Source: Saprospiraceae bacterium (lineage in GTDB: Bacteria > Bacteroidota > Bacteroidia > Chitinophagales > Saprospiraceae). From it: 64,000 bases of DNA. Made by a program: the position numbers and the translations under genes. The stretch's first letter is position 1. Every line of letters starts with the position of its first letter. Positions 20,355 to 31,100 of the stretch are shown here, in pieces. The DNA is taken from contig JADKBS010000031.1 in NCBI GenBank assembly GCA_016714985.1, forward strand, positions 29,170-93,169, in the 5' to 3' direction. The notes below the pieces were generated by a model, which searched no databases, was not told the origin of the DNA, and worked only from the letters and a program-made list of their open reading frames with translations.

Positions 20355-20900
20355 ATGCTGCCGATAGATTCAGAAGAGGAAATTTTGTTTTTAGAAGAAA
20401 TGCTGACCAATGAGGGAGATGACTTATTTTCGTTGACTGAAAAAGGCCCTGTCATGTTGGTGTTCCTCCGCCATTTCGGCTGTGTATTCTGCAAGGAGGC
20501 ACTTCACGACATCTCCGTTCGCCGAAAGACCATCGAGCGGGGAGGAATCAAAATTGTCTTTGTTCACATGGGCGATGCGCTAACAGCCAATGAATATTTC
20601 GCCAAGTTCAACATGCATGGGGTAGCCCATGTCAGTGACCCCGCCCAGCGCTACTATCGGTCTTTTGGCTTGCAGCGTGGGACATTCACCCAGCTTTATG
20701 GGCTTCAGACGTGGATAAGAGGATACCAAGTGAAGCGTGAACTTGATGTGGAACTGGAAATGGCCAAAAATCTCGGCGATTCAACACAAATGCCCGGTGT
20801 ATTTATACTTCAAAATGGAAGGATTAAAGAGCGTTTCATTCACCGCAATGCTTCCGAGCGGCCGGATTATATAAAGCTTGTGCAGTGTTGTGTGGCTTAA
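20355..20900 (+). CDS. AhpC/TSA-family (PRXL2/SelL-like) redoxin
   Basis: 181 residues, cytoplasmic, thioredoxin fold. The motif FLRHFGCVFCKEAL near residue 36 has a CxxC, as in the PRXL2/SelL branch of peroxiredoxin-like proteins. Later are FVHMGD, the DPAQRYYRSFGL turn, and MPGVFILQNGRI near the end. It likely reduces peroxides or disulfides; no partner reductase is adjacent. The start follows directly on the hairpin element, so the promoter may lie within that repeat. Confidence 0.88.
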   Translation: MLPIDSEEEILFLEEMLTNEGDDLFSLTEKGPVMLVFLRHFGCVFCKEALHDISVRRKTIERGGIKIVFVHMGDALTANEYFAKFNMHGVAHVSDPAQRYYRSFGLQRGTFTQLYGLQTWIRGYQVKRELDVELEMAKNLGDSTQMPGVFILQNGRIKERFIHRNASERPDYIKLVQCCVA

Positions 20901-20983
20901 TTGCTCGTTGAGCCATTGTTCATTGTTTGACTGCGCTTCGTAAAAAAAAGCTTCCTTGCCATAAGCGGGCCTCCAACTTCACT

Positions 20984-20991
20984 TACCTTTG
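20984..20991 (+). promoter_or_regulatory. possible -7 element for aroC
   Basis: TACCTTTG matches the Bacteroidetes -7 box exactly. The only upstream TTG is 25 nt away, longer than usual, so this is weak. Confidence 0.35.
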
Positions 20992-21033
20992 TGGCCATTT
21001 CAGTCGTTGTGTTTTTGGTAGTCTATACCAAGG

Positions 21034-21061
21034 GCCAACAGCCAACAGCCAACAGCCAATC
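21034..21061. repeat. heptanucleotide array GCCAACA
   Basis: Three exact copies of GCCAACA plus GCCAATC end two bases before the aroC ATG. They occupy the place where a ribosome-binding site would be. Confidence 0.75.
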
Positions 21062-21062
21062 A

Positions 21063-22157
21063 ATGCCCGGCAATTCATTTGGACATACCTTTCGTATCAC
21101 CACATTTGGCGAGTCGCACGGCACGGCCATCGGCGCTGTCATAGATGGTTGTCCGCCCGGGCTTTTCCTTGACCTCGACTTTGTGCAAAATGAACTGGAC
21201 CGGCGCCGTCCTGGCCAATAAGCCATCGTAACCCAGCGGCAGGAAGCTGATAGGGTAGAAGTGCTTTCCGGCGTTTTTGATGGCAAATCGACTGGGATGC
21301 CCATTGCTTTGCTGATTCGAAATGAAGATGCCAAGCCAAAGGACTACTCCCACATTGCCGACAGATTCAGGCCCAGCCATGCCGATTTCACCTACCATGC
21401 GAAGTATGGCCTCCGTGACTATAGGGGTGGTGGCCGTTCCAGCGCAAGAGAAACCGCCGCAAGGGTTGCTGCAGGTGCTGTCGCAAAAATGGTGCTTAAA
21501 AAGCATGGCGTTAAAATCACGGCTTGGGTGAGCAGGGTAGGGGATGTCGTTTTGGAAAAGGCTTGGCAGGACCTAGACTTCTCCCAAATTGAGGCGACAC
21601 CCGTACGATGCCCCGACCTGTCTGTTGCGGAGCAAATGGAGGCCCTTATACGGGAGGTGCGCAAGGAAGGCGACACCATTGGTGGAATCGTAGGATGTGT
21701 CATTGAGAACTGTCCTGTTGGGCTTGGCGAACCCGTCTTTGACCGCCTACACGCTGACCTCGGCAAGGCAATGCTGAGCATCAATGCTTGCAAGGGCTTC
21801 GAGTATGGCTCCGGCTTTGCTGGCGTTTCGATGCGAGGCTCGCAGCACAACGACGCTTTTTTCAACTTCAAAGATAAAATCCTTACCCGCACCAACCATT
21901 CGGGCGGCATACAAGGTGGCATCTCCAATGGGATGGCCATTGATTTCCGGGTGGCATTCAAGCCTGTGGCCACCATTGTATCGTCGCAAGAATCCGTAAA
22001 TGAGGCTGGCGAATCCGTTCAAGTGGTAGGCCGAGGCCGCCACGACCCCTGTGTGCTCCCACGAGCGGTTCCTATCGTGGAGGCAATGGCTGCCTTAGTC
22101 ATCGTTGACCACCTATTGAGGAACAATACAGTTCATGTTCAAAATCTAACTCAATGA
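21063..22157 (+). CDS. aroC: chorismate synthase (in-frame stop codon)
   Basis: AroC converts EPSP to chorismate, using reduced FMN. From ATG 21063 the protein reads MPGNSFGHTFRITTFGESHG (signature 1) and continues to ELDRRRPGQ. There a TAA at 21219-21221 stands where the family has Ser (RRPGQSAIVTP). The same frame then continues AIVTQRQEADRVEVLSGVFDGKSTG, HPSHAD-like FRPSHADFTY, GRSSARETAARVAAGAVAK and CVLPRAVPIVEAM to the end. TCA to TAA is a single substitution. Chorismate also feeds mqnA, so loss would be surprising. The stop overlaps the start of the next gene (ATGA). Confidence 0.93.
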
Positions 22158-23548
22158 AAATCAAGTTGTTGGTTCTAAATTTGCTGCTTTCCCTTACCGT
22201 TTTTGCGCAGCTAACCATTAAAGTTACCGCCATTCCAACCACGACGCCTGCCAATTCACCTATTCATATTGCTGGCAATTTCCAAGGCTGGGACCCTGCC
22301 GACCCGAACTCGGTTCTAGGGGATATTGGAGGCGGGCAATTTCAAATCACTATCAACCCTCCCATTGGGGTGGTGAAGTACAAGTTCACGAGAGGTAGTT
22401 GGGCAACCGTTGAGGGGACTGCATCGGGCGGCTTTTTGCCTGATAGGGAATTCAATTACACAGGCGGTGCCGTGACGACAGAGGTGACGATAGCAGGTTG
22501 GGAAGATGCAAGCCAAGGCAGCACAGCTGCCCCGAACGTCCACCTGTTAGATGCAGATTTCTTTATGCCTCAACTCAACCGCAACCGCCGCATCATGATT
22601 TATCTGCCACCGGACTATGAAACTACGCAGAAGCGCTATCCTGTTCTCTACATGCACGATGGGCAAAACTTGTTTGATAATGCAACGAGCTTTAGTGGGG
22701 AATGGGGGGTTGACGAATCGTTGAACGATTTGCATGCACAAGGCGACTATGGTTGTATCGTGGTCGGCATAGACAATGGAGGTGCTCTTCGGCTCGATGA
22801 ACTTGCGCCTTGGGTGAATCCTGACTATAATGAAGGGGGCGAAGGCGGGCAATACGTTGATTTTATCGTTGAAACACTTAAGCCTTACGTGGATGCCAAT
22901 TACCGGACCTTTTCGGGACGGAATTATACGGCCATCATGGGCAGCTCACTTGGTGGGCTTATCTCACAGTATGCCGTTATGCAGCACCAAAACATCTTTT
23001 CAAAAGCTGGCATCTTTTCTCCTGCCTTCTGGTTCAACGACCCTGGAATATTCAACCATAGCGCCAGCACCCCAAAGACGACCCCCTTGCGCATCTACCA
23101 GTACGCTGGCCAGCCTGAAGGCAACGGTTCGGTGGTGGCAGATGTTGAGCAAATGGAAGATGTGCTGTTGGGCAATGGCTTCGGAGTTGGAGAGTTGTTC
23201 AAGTCCATCAATCCGAATGGGGAACATAGTGAATCGTATTGGCGGGAGGAGTTCCCGACAGCTTATAAATGGCTTTTTGCAGGGCTGGACTATTCGGCCA
23301 CTGGCAACACAAGTCAGCAACCGTTCAGGGTATATCCAAATCCAGTGGATTCCATCCTGTACTTTGAGAACCTGCCTGACCTTCCAAAACTTACCTATAG
23401 AATTGTGGCGATGAATGGGCGAACCGCTCAGAAGGGCAAACTGACGGGGAAAAGCCTTAGTGTTGACAGGTTGACAGCAGGCAATTATGTGCTGAGTATT
23501 TTCTCAAATAAAAAACAGTTTGCTTCCACCAAGGTTGTTGTGAAGTAA
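22154..23548 (+). CDS. secreted esterase D/Fes-like hydrolase with starch-binding-like N-domain and T9SS sorting domain
   Basis: 464 residues. The signal peptide is MKIKLLVLNLLLSLTVFAQ. Residues about 20-115 form a CBM20/CBM48-like domain (HIAGNFQGWDPADP, YKFTRGSW). Residues about 125-375 are an alpha/beta-hydrolase of the esterase (PF00756) family: IMIYLPPDY, YPVLYMHDGQNLFD, nucleophile elbow MGSSLGG near residue 260, and probable catalytic His in GEHSESYW. The C-terminal 80 residues are a type A sorting domain (FRVYPNPVDSILYF ... STKVVVK). Probably a surface or secreted carbohydrate esterase. It is translationally coupled to aroC by ATGA, an odd functional pairing. Confidence 0.9.
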   Translation: MKIKLLVLNLLLSLTVFAQLTIKVTAIPTTTPANSPIHIAGNFQGWDPADPNSVLGDIGGGQFQITINPPIGVVKYKFTRGSWATVEGTASGGFLPDREFNYTGGAVTTEVTIAGWEDASQGSTAAPNVHLLDADFFMPQLNRNRRIMIYLPPDYETTQKRYPVLYMHDGQNLFDNATSFSGEWGVDESLNDLHAQGDYGCIVVGIDNGGALRLDELAPWVNPDYNEGGEGGQYVDFIVETLKPYVDANYRTFSGRNYTAIMGSSLGGLISQYAVMQHQNIFSKAGIFSPAFWFNDPGIFNHSASTPKTTPLRIYQYAGQPEGNGSVVADVEQMEDVLLGNGFGVGELFKSINPNGEHSESYWREEFPTAYKWLFAGLDYSATGNTSQQPFRVYPNPVDSILYFENLPDLPKLTYRIVAMNGRTAQKGKLTGKSLSVDRLTAGNYVLSIFSNKKQFASTKVVVK

Positions 23549-23580
23549 GTTGTTAAAAATAACAGATCACCACTGGTAAG

Positions 23581-23783
23581 GGTTTCAGGGGTTTCAAGTT
23601 TCAGGTTTCAAGGGTTTCAGGTTTCAGGGAGTTTCGTGGTTATTGAAAAGAGACTGCCAATTTCTAAATACTTCATATGAAATTTGCCCCCTGAAAAAAT
23701 GGTAAAAGTAGGCCCTTCCTGAAACCCATGAAACCTGAAACCCATGAAACCTGAAACTTGGAGCCTGAAACTTGGAGCCTTCA
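23581..23783. repeat. paired heptanucleotide arrays in inverted orientation
   Basis: 23581-23633 is built of GTTTCAG/GTTTCAA units. About 85 bp later, 23718-23780 is built of the complement (CCTGAAA, with CCATGAAA and CTTGGAG variants). The two blocks could pair as a long imperfect hairpin. The right block runs up to 25 bp from the HAD gene start. Confidence 0.75.
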
Positions 23784-23805
23784 CGAAACATTGGATAAAG
23801 CTTAC

Positions 23806-24513
23806 ATGAAAAAAACGCTGGTCATTTTCGATTTGGATGGTACGTTAGTCTATTGCAATAAAATCGATAGCGAGTGCTTTGCACGAACATACCATTACAT
23901 ATACGGTAAGCCATTTCCCACCATTGATTGGACGAAATATCCCCATGTTACGGATACCGCTATTTTCGGGACAGTCATTCAAGATCAATTTGAAAGGGAT
24001 GTCACGGCGCAAGAGATAATCGAGTTTCAGCACGAGTTTGTTGCAATGATTGAAGAAAAGCGGAAGTTAGAACCGCACGAGTTCATGGAAGTACCTGGCG
24101 CTAAACAGGTTGTTGAAAAGCTATTAGAGGATGAGCGGTTTGAAGTGGGTGTTGGCACAGGGGGATGGTACCGCCCTGCCATGGTCAAGTTGCGCCATGT
24201 GGATATTCCCACCGACCTTCTCGTGATTGTTGGTGCAGATGGACATGAAAAACGGGAGGGCATTATTGGACAAGTTATGCAAACGGTGGCAGCCCGAACT
24301 GTATTTCATCGCACAGTCTATGTGGGGGATGCCATCTGGGATGTAAACACCACTCGGCGGATGGGGATGGATTTCGTGGGCGTGCGCCGCAGTGGAGATT
24401 TTGAAGTGCTGCAACGGGAGGGCACCTCCGTTGTGATACAGGACTATTTGGATTTTGGCGAATTTCTTCGGGCAGTGGATGCAGCAGTTCCGCCCGGTTT
24501 TCCAGTAAAATAG
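23806..24513 (+). CDS. HAD-superfamily hydrolase (phosphoglycolate phosphatase-like)
   Basis: The ATG at 23806 gives MKKTLVIFDLDGTLVYCN, with HAD motif I (DLDGT) near the start; the upstream extension translates the heptad repeat and was dropped. Motif II is VGTGG near residue 120. Motif IV is YVGDAIWDVNTTRRMGM near residue 183. The helical cap lies between motifs I and II. 235 residues. A small-molecule phosphatase; the substrate cannot be told from the sequence. Confidence 0.9.
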   Translation: MKKTLVIFDLDGTLVYCNKIDSECFARTYHYIYGKPFPTIDWTKYPHVTDTAIFGTVIQDQFERDVTAQEIIEFQHEFVAMIEEKRKLEPHEFMEVPGAKQVVEKLLEDERFEVGVGTGGWYRPAMVKLRHVDIPTDLLVIVGADGHEKREGIIGQVMQTVAARTVFHRTVYVGDAIWDVNTTRRMGMDFVGVRRSGDFEVLQREGTSVVIQDYLDFGEFLRAVDAAVPPGFPVK

Positions 24514-24606
24514 TTGCACAATGCGGAACTTTACCGTGTGATGGCGTTGTTGAAAGCAAACAAAATTAGGAGAGGAGATATTTTTTTGTAAAAATTTGAT
24601 TTCTAA

Positions 24607-24637
24607 TTTGGTTTTACTGTTCGGGGCTGTATCTTTG
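24607..24637 (+). promoter_or_regulatory. promoter of tRNA-Lys
   Basis: TTTG (24607-24610), a 19-nt spacer and TATCTTTG (24630-24637): a textbook Bacteroidetes promoter about 32 nt before the tRNA. Confidence 0.88.
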
Positions 24638-24669
24638 CCGCCGCTTTTGAAGAAAAGTAGTACAGACAA

Positions 24670-24742
24670 GATTCGGTAGCTCAGTCGGTAGAGCACTTGA
24701 CTTTTAATCAAGTGGTCCTGGGTTCGAATCCCAGCCGAATCA
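24670..24742 (+). tRNA. tRNA-Lys (TTT anticodon)
   Basis: 73 nt with a complete cloverleaf. The 7-bp acceptor stem is GATTCGG/CCGAATC, followed by the D arm AGCTC..GAGC. The anticodon stem ACTTGA/TCAAGT carries the loop CTTTTAA (anticodon TTT), and the T arm has GGTTCGAATCC. The discriminator base is A and CCA is not encoded. Confidence 0.98.
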
Positions 24743-24745
24743 CGA

Positions 24746-24779
24746 AGCCCCGGTGCCTAAGCACTGGGGCTTTTTTTTT
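24746..24779 (+). terminator. tRNA-Lys terminator
   Basis: Hairpin AGCCCCGGTGC / GCACTGGGGCT with loop CTAA and one G-T pair, then nine T, 3 nt after the tRNA. Confidence 0.93.
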
Positions 24780-25183
24780 GATAGCTATCGGTATTCACAC
24801 ATTAACTACTCACCTTTTTGCATTTGCCTACGTAATTATCCTTGTTTTAGCTGGCTTTTTCGAGTTGGTATGGTATTTGAAAACTAGATTTCGCCTTTCC
24901 CTCCCTTTGATGATTCCCCTACGTTATTTTGAACTTGGTCTAACAAAAACTATTGAGCATGATAATTTGCTGTACCTGCACATTGTACCATGGCATTCAA
25001 GCGGCCTCTCCCCGTTGGCCTGCTTTTCATTTCAATCAGTTCCCCACTCTCATTCTCAAACTACATTGCTGATTTGAGACAACACTAAATCCGGCTAACC
25101 TATTCAGGTGGCAAGACAAAAGACATATCACTTCCCCCGGTATGATAATCCTCTCATTTGGATACTAAAACAATTTAAGAACT
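24780..25183. other. intergenic region before the giant TSP3 gene
   Basis: About 400 bp. An open frame across it starts inside the tRNA and has no family resemblance, so no gene is called. No clear promoter pair was found, although this must be the leader of the 8.3-kb gene. Confidence 0.5.
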
Positions 25184-28100
25184 ATGAAATCCAACATCCT
25201 TTACCACGCTAAGTTTGCCATAGTCGCCTTACTGCTATTGTTGGGGGCTTTATCGGTTGAGGCACAGATTCAATTCCGGATTCGTTTGGAGTCGGATGGT
25301 GTCACCTATACCGTGCTTGCACGCCCAAAACCGGGGATGAATCCAGCGCCATCCTTGAACACCTTGACGGGTACAGGCCAGATTACCTTGGTGGTGCCCA
25401 ATGGCTTCCAATACAACAACTTCCTGTCGCTGGCTGGACTTTGGGGTGGTGCATCTGGCCAAGGAGGTGCAAGCAGGGTGAACGCCCCGGTTGACAACCC
25501 AAACAATGACTATATATCAATAGGCTTTATCAGCGATTCTCCGCCTATCCAATATTTATTGGGGGAGGAGACACCACTGTTTAGGCTCAAGCGCACATCG
25601 GCATGCACAGGGCCTGTTACCCTTATAGAGGTTAACGATCCATTTGCAGCGCCTAACTCGCTCAACTCGAACCCAGGGAACGAACTTTCCGTGTTTGATT
25701 TCGGGAACGGTTTTGCGCTGTACCAGTGGGATTCCAACTATGGCGGGGCGCCGGCTTGCGCCGATACGGACGCTGATGGCCTATTTGATTTTGTCGAAGA
25801 CAAAAACGGCAACGGTACTGTTGATGCAGGCGAGACCAACCCGAACAACCCAGACTCCGATGGCGACGGCCTAGCCGATGGCATTGAAGATGCAAACAAA
25901 AATGGCGTGGTGGATGCTGGGGAGTCAAATCCCACCAACAAGTGCAGCCCGAATGCCACTTTCCCCGAATGTGATTTTGATGGGGATGGAATCGTCAACT
26001 CCACGGATACGGATGATGACAAGGATGGTGTGCCAGATGACCAAGACATCCAAAACTTCAATGCGGACAGCGATTCTGACTTTGATGGAATCAGCGACGA
26101 CGACGAGACAGGTGGTGACGGCATTTATAACCCAGTGCCGGACAGTGACCCGCTTGACCCTTGCGACCCCAACCGTTCGACGATTGCCTGTACTGCTCCG
26201 GACAATGACAACGATGGATTCTTTGGGGGCATGAATGACCCCAATGACAATAACCCTTGTATTCCTTCCAATGCATCAAACGCCTGCGATTTCGATAACG
26301 ATGGAACACCCAATGGTTCCGACCTGGACGACGACAATGATGGTGTTGCAGATGTATTTGATTTGGAGCCAACCAATCCCAACAACGATAGCGATAGCGA
26401 TGGATTGTCGAATATTGTAGAAACAGGCGGTGATGGTGTTTACAATGCAGCGGATGACACCAACCCATTGGATGCCGACACTGATAATGACGGCATCACC
26501 GATGGTGTAGAAGACACTGATAAGGATGGCAACACTGACTTCAACGAAACTGACCCGCTCTTGTCGGACACGGACAACGATGGCCTTGAAGATGGCGAGG
26601 AAGATACCAACTTTAACGGCGTTATCGACATCAATGAAAGCGACCCGCTAAACGACTGCGACCCAGTAGCAGTTGGCCCAGATTGTGACTATGATGGCGA
26701 CGGTCTTGTAAATGAAGTTGACCCAGATGACGACAACGATGGCCTGCCTGATGCAAGCGACGTAAACGACCATAACCCAAGCAGTGATAGCGACGGTGAT
26801 GGACTCACGGATTTGGCGGAACACCAAGGCAATTCCAATGCCTTGAATGCCTGTGACCCGAACCCTACGGTGTCGGCTTGTGTAGCTGACGATACGGATG
26901 GCGACCTTTTCTTCGAGAACTATCCAACTGGGCATCCAAAATTCGATCCGCTCGATTCCAATCCTTGCGTGCCCAGCAATGCAGCATTGAAGTGCGATTT
27001 CGACCAGGACGGCCAAATCAACCAAAACGATTCGGATGATGACAACGACGGCGTCGCCGACTTGTATGACAACGAGGACTACAACCCGATGAACGATAGC
27101 GACGGTGACGGCCTACCTAACAAAACTGAGGTAGGTACCAACGGCGTTTACAACCCAGGCATTGACACCAATCCGTTATCAGATGATACCGACAACGACC
27201 AGTTGAAAGACGGCTGTGAGGACAAAAACAAGAACGGCCAGAAAGAAGCCGACGAGACAAGCCCACTCATGGCCGATACGGATGGTGACAGCCTAAAAGA
27301 CGGTGTTGAGGACTCGAACAAAAACTGCTCACTGGACCCTGGTGAATCCGATCCGTTGAGCCTTTGCAGCCCAAACAACAAGATTGGGGGCTGTGATTTT
27401 GACGAAGATGGAATTGTTAATAGCACAGACCTTGACGACGATAACGATGGAGTTGCGGATTCTGATGATGTTGACCAGTTCGACCCTGAAAGCGATTCGG
27501 ATGGGGACGGAATTGTGGACAATATCGAAACTGGTAAGGATGGTGAATACCACTCCGATGTGGACACCAACCCGCTGGACGACGACACCGATGACGACGG
27601 CATCAAGGATGGCACCGAGGACAAAAACCGCAATGGACTCCGTGAATTGGAGGAGACCGACCCGCTCAACCCGAATTCGGATGGCGACACCTTGGCGGAT
27701 GGCGAAGAAGATTTCAACTTTAATGGCCTTGTTGACATCGGGGAAAGCGACCCGCTTGACCCTTGTTCTCCATTCTCCAATGGTGGAAACTGCGACAATG
27801 TTGACCTCGACAACGATGGGTATTTCTCGGACGTGCCAGTGGATAACCCACTATACGACCCCAACGACAACCTTCCCTGCGTTCCAAAGGTTTCGTCACC
27901 TACCTGCGATTTCGATGGTGACGGCATTCCTAACCAGAATGACTTGGACGACGACAATGACGGCGTGAACGATGTGTCGGACTCGGATGACTATAACCCG
28001 AACAACGACAACGACAACGATGGTTTGTCAAATATCATCGAAACTGGTGGTGATGGTGTTTTCAACAATGGTGTTGATACCCATCCACTCAATCCAGACA

Positions 28101-31100
28101 CCGACCTAGATGGCATCAAAGACGGAACAGAGGACAAGAACAAAAACGGCGACTATGAAGCACTAACTGAAACGAATCCATTGAAGAAAGATTCGGATGG
28201 TGACGGGATTGAAGATGGTATTGAGGACCTCAACAAAAACGGTGTCGTGAACCAAGGCGAGTCCGACCCCAAAGATATCTGCAGCCCTTACACCAACCAT
28301 CCTGGGTTATGCCTGCCTACTGATATAGATGGCGATGGCTACTTCGGTGATTACCCACCAACCCATTCGGATTATGACTCGAATGACAACAACGCCTGTG
28401 TGCCTGACCCGACCAGCCCAGTTTGTGACTTCGACAACGACTCGGTCGTGAATGGTCAGGACTTCGACGACGACAACGACGGCGTGATAGACTCCGAGGA
28501 CGAAGATCCTTATGACCCCAATTCAGACACAGATGGTGATGGCATCGCTGATGATACAGAAACGGGTGGGAACGGCGTCTATGACCCAACGGAAGGTGAT
28601 TCTGACCCACTCGATCCCTGTTCGCCAAGCCAAAACAACATCGCTTGTAGTGGTACTGATGAGGACAATGATGGCTTCTATGCCAATTTCTCAGAGTCGG
28701 AGCCACTTTTCGACCCGGATGATGACAATCCTTGTATCCCCAACTGTTCGGTAGGTATTTGCGATTTCGATGGCGATAGCAATATCAACAGTACCGACAA
28801 CGACGACGACAACGACGGCGTGAGGGACAACCTGGACGTGGACGACTGCAACATCCACAGCGACAGTGATAACGATGGTCTTTCCGATAACCTCGAAAAC
28901 GGTGGCGATGGCGTCTATAACGCAGGAGTTGACACCAACCCGATCAGTGCAGATACCGACGGCGATGGCTTGGAGGATGGTGTTGAGGATGCCAACAAGA
29001 ATGGCGAGGTTGACCCAGGGGAAACCAACCCACTCATTGCCGATACCGACAGTGATGGCATCAGGGATGGTATAGAGGATGCTAACCACAACGGCCAAGT
29101 GGACTCAGGTGAGAGCAACCCATTGGATAAATGTAGCCCGAACAACACAACACCTGATTGTGACTACGACGGCGACGGAGCGCTGAACAGCGTTGATGAT
29201 GACGACGACAATGATGGCGTCAATGACCCACAGGACGTTGATGACTACAACCCTAACAGCGACTCCGACAATGACAATGTAGCGGATATTGATGAGAAAA
29301 CAAATGGTTCCAACCCATTGAACCCTTGTGACCCGAATACCACTGCTTCGGCCTGCCAACCGGTGGACACTGATGGTGATGGTTTCGCATCGAACTTCCC
29401 TACATCCAGCCCAAGCTTCGACCCTGCTGACAACAACCCCTGTGTTCCCAGCGTTTCGGCTGGTACTTGTGACTTTGACGGGGATGGGAAAACAAATGCA
29501 ACCGACTTGGATGATGACGGTGATGGTGTGGCAGATGTAAACGATGTCGGTCCTTACGATAAAAACAGCGACTCAGATGGTGACGGCATCCCTGATAACT
29601 CGGAAACACAGGATGATGGCACCTATAATATGGGAGTTGATGCTGACCCATTGGACACGGATACCGATGATGACGGCTTGGCGGATGGTACCGAAGATGC
29701 CAACCACAACGGTAAAAAAGATGCCAACGAGACCAGTGCCGTCCATGCCGACACTGATGAAGATGATTTGAGCGATAGTAACGAGGTAACGAATGGTACC
29801 GACCCGCTCGACCATTGCGACCCAAATACAACCTTGGCCGCTTGTGACTTCGACGGCGATGGCCAATTGAACGAACAAGATGCTGATGACGACAACGATG
29901 GCGTAGCTGACGACAAAGATGCAAACGCCTACAACCCGAACTCGGATTCAGATGGCGATGGCCTTACGGATATTGGCGAGACAAACGGCGGTTCCAACCC
30001 GCTGAATGCCTGCGACCCGAACACGAACAGCACGGCTTGTCAGCCAAAGGATCAGGATGGCGACTATTTCTTCGAGAACTATCCGGCCAACAGCCAGTTC
30101 TTTGACCCGAACGACAATAACCCTTGCGTGCCAAGCCCAGGCTCCGATGCTTGCGACTTTGATGAAGATGGGATTGTAAACGGTACGGACAGTGATGACG
30201 ACAACGATGGGGTTGCTGATGCACAAGATGTTTGGCCCTATGACCCAAATAGCGATAGCGACGGCGACGGCATCACTGATGTCAAGGAAACCAAAGGCGA
30301 TGGTGCCTATAATGCAGGCTTAGACTCCAATCCACTTGACACCGATACGGACGATGACGGTATATTTGATGGTGTGGAGGATGCCAACAAAAATGGGTTG
30401 GTGGATTTTGATGAGACAAACCCAGTTGATGCTGACACGGACAACGACAGCCTTGACGATGGGATTGAGGATGCCAACAAAAACGGCCTTATTGACGCAG
30501 GGGAAAGCAACCCGCTAGACTTCTGCGACCCGAACGCAACCAAACCATCCTGCGATTTTGATGGTGACGGTTTGGACAACAACTCGGATACGGACGATGA
30601 CAACGACTGCCTTGTAGATGGCAGCGATTCCGATGCCTACAATGCGGCAAGCGACACCGATTCCGATGGTTTAACCGACCTTCAGGAGTGCCAGCAAGGC
30701 TCCAACCCACTGAACCCTTGCAGCCCAGCACCTGTTGGCCCGCTTTGCAATGGTCAGGTTGACCAGGACGAAGATGGCTATTTCGCTGATGTTACCGGAC
30801 AAAATCCGACACATGACCCGGATGATGCCAACCCTTGTGTGCCAAGCCATGCAGTAGGCGTTTGCGACTTCGACCAAGATGGTCAAATCAATAGCGTTGA
30901 TGCAGATGACGATAACGACTGCGTGAATGATTCCGTTGATGCCGACGACTTCAACGTCCAAACAGATAGCGACAACGATGGCACCTCTGACGGCAATGAG
31001 TGCGAGCTTGGCAGTGACCCGCTTGACCCATGCTCTCCGGTACCGACTGGCAACAATTGTGGCAGCCAGAACGACTTTGATGGCGACGGCTATCTTAACG

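Noticed and set aside
24697..25077. 126-codon frame after the tRNA
   Set aside because: It starts inside tRNA-Lys and crosses its terminator, with no recognisable domain.
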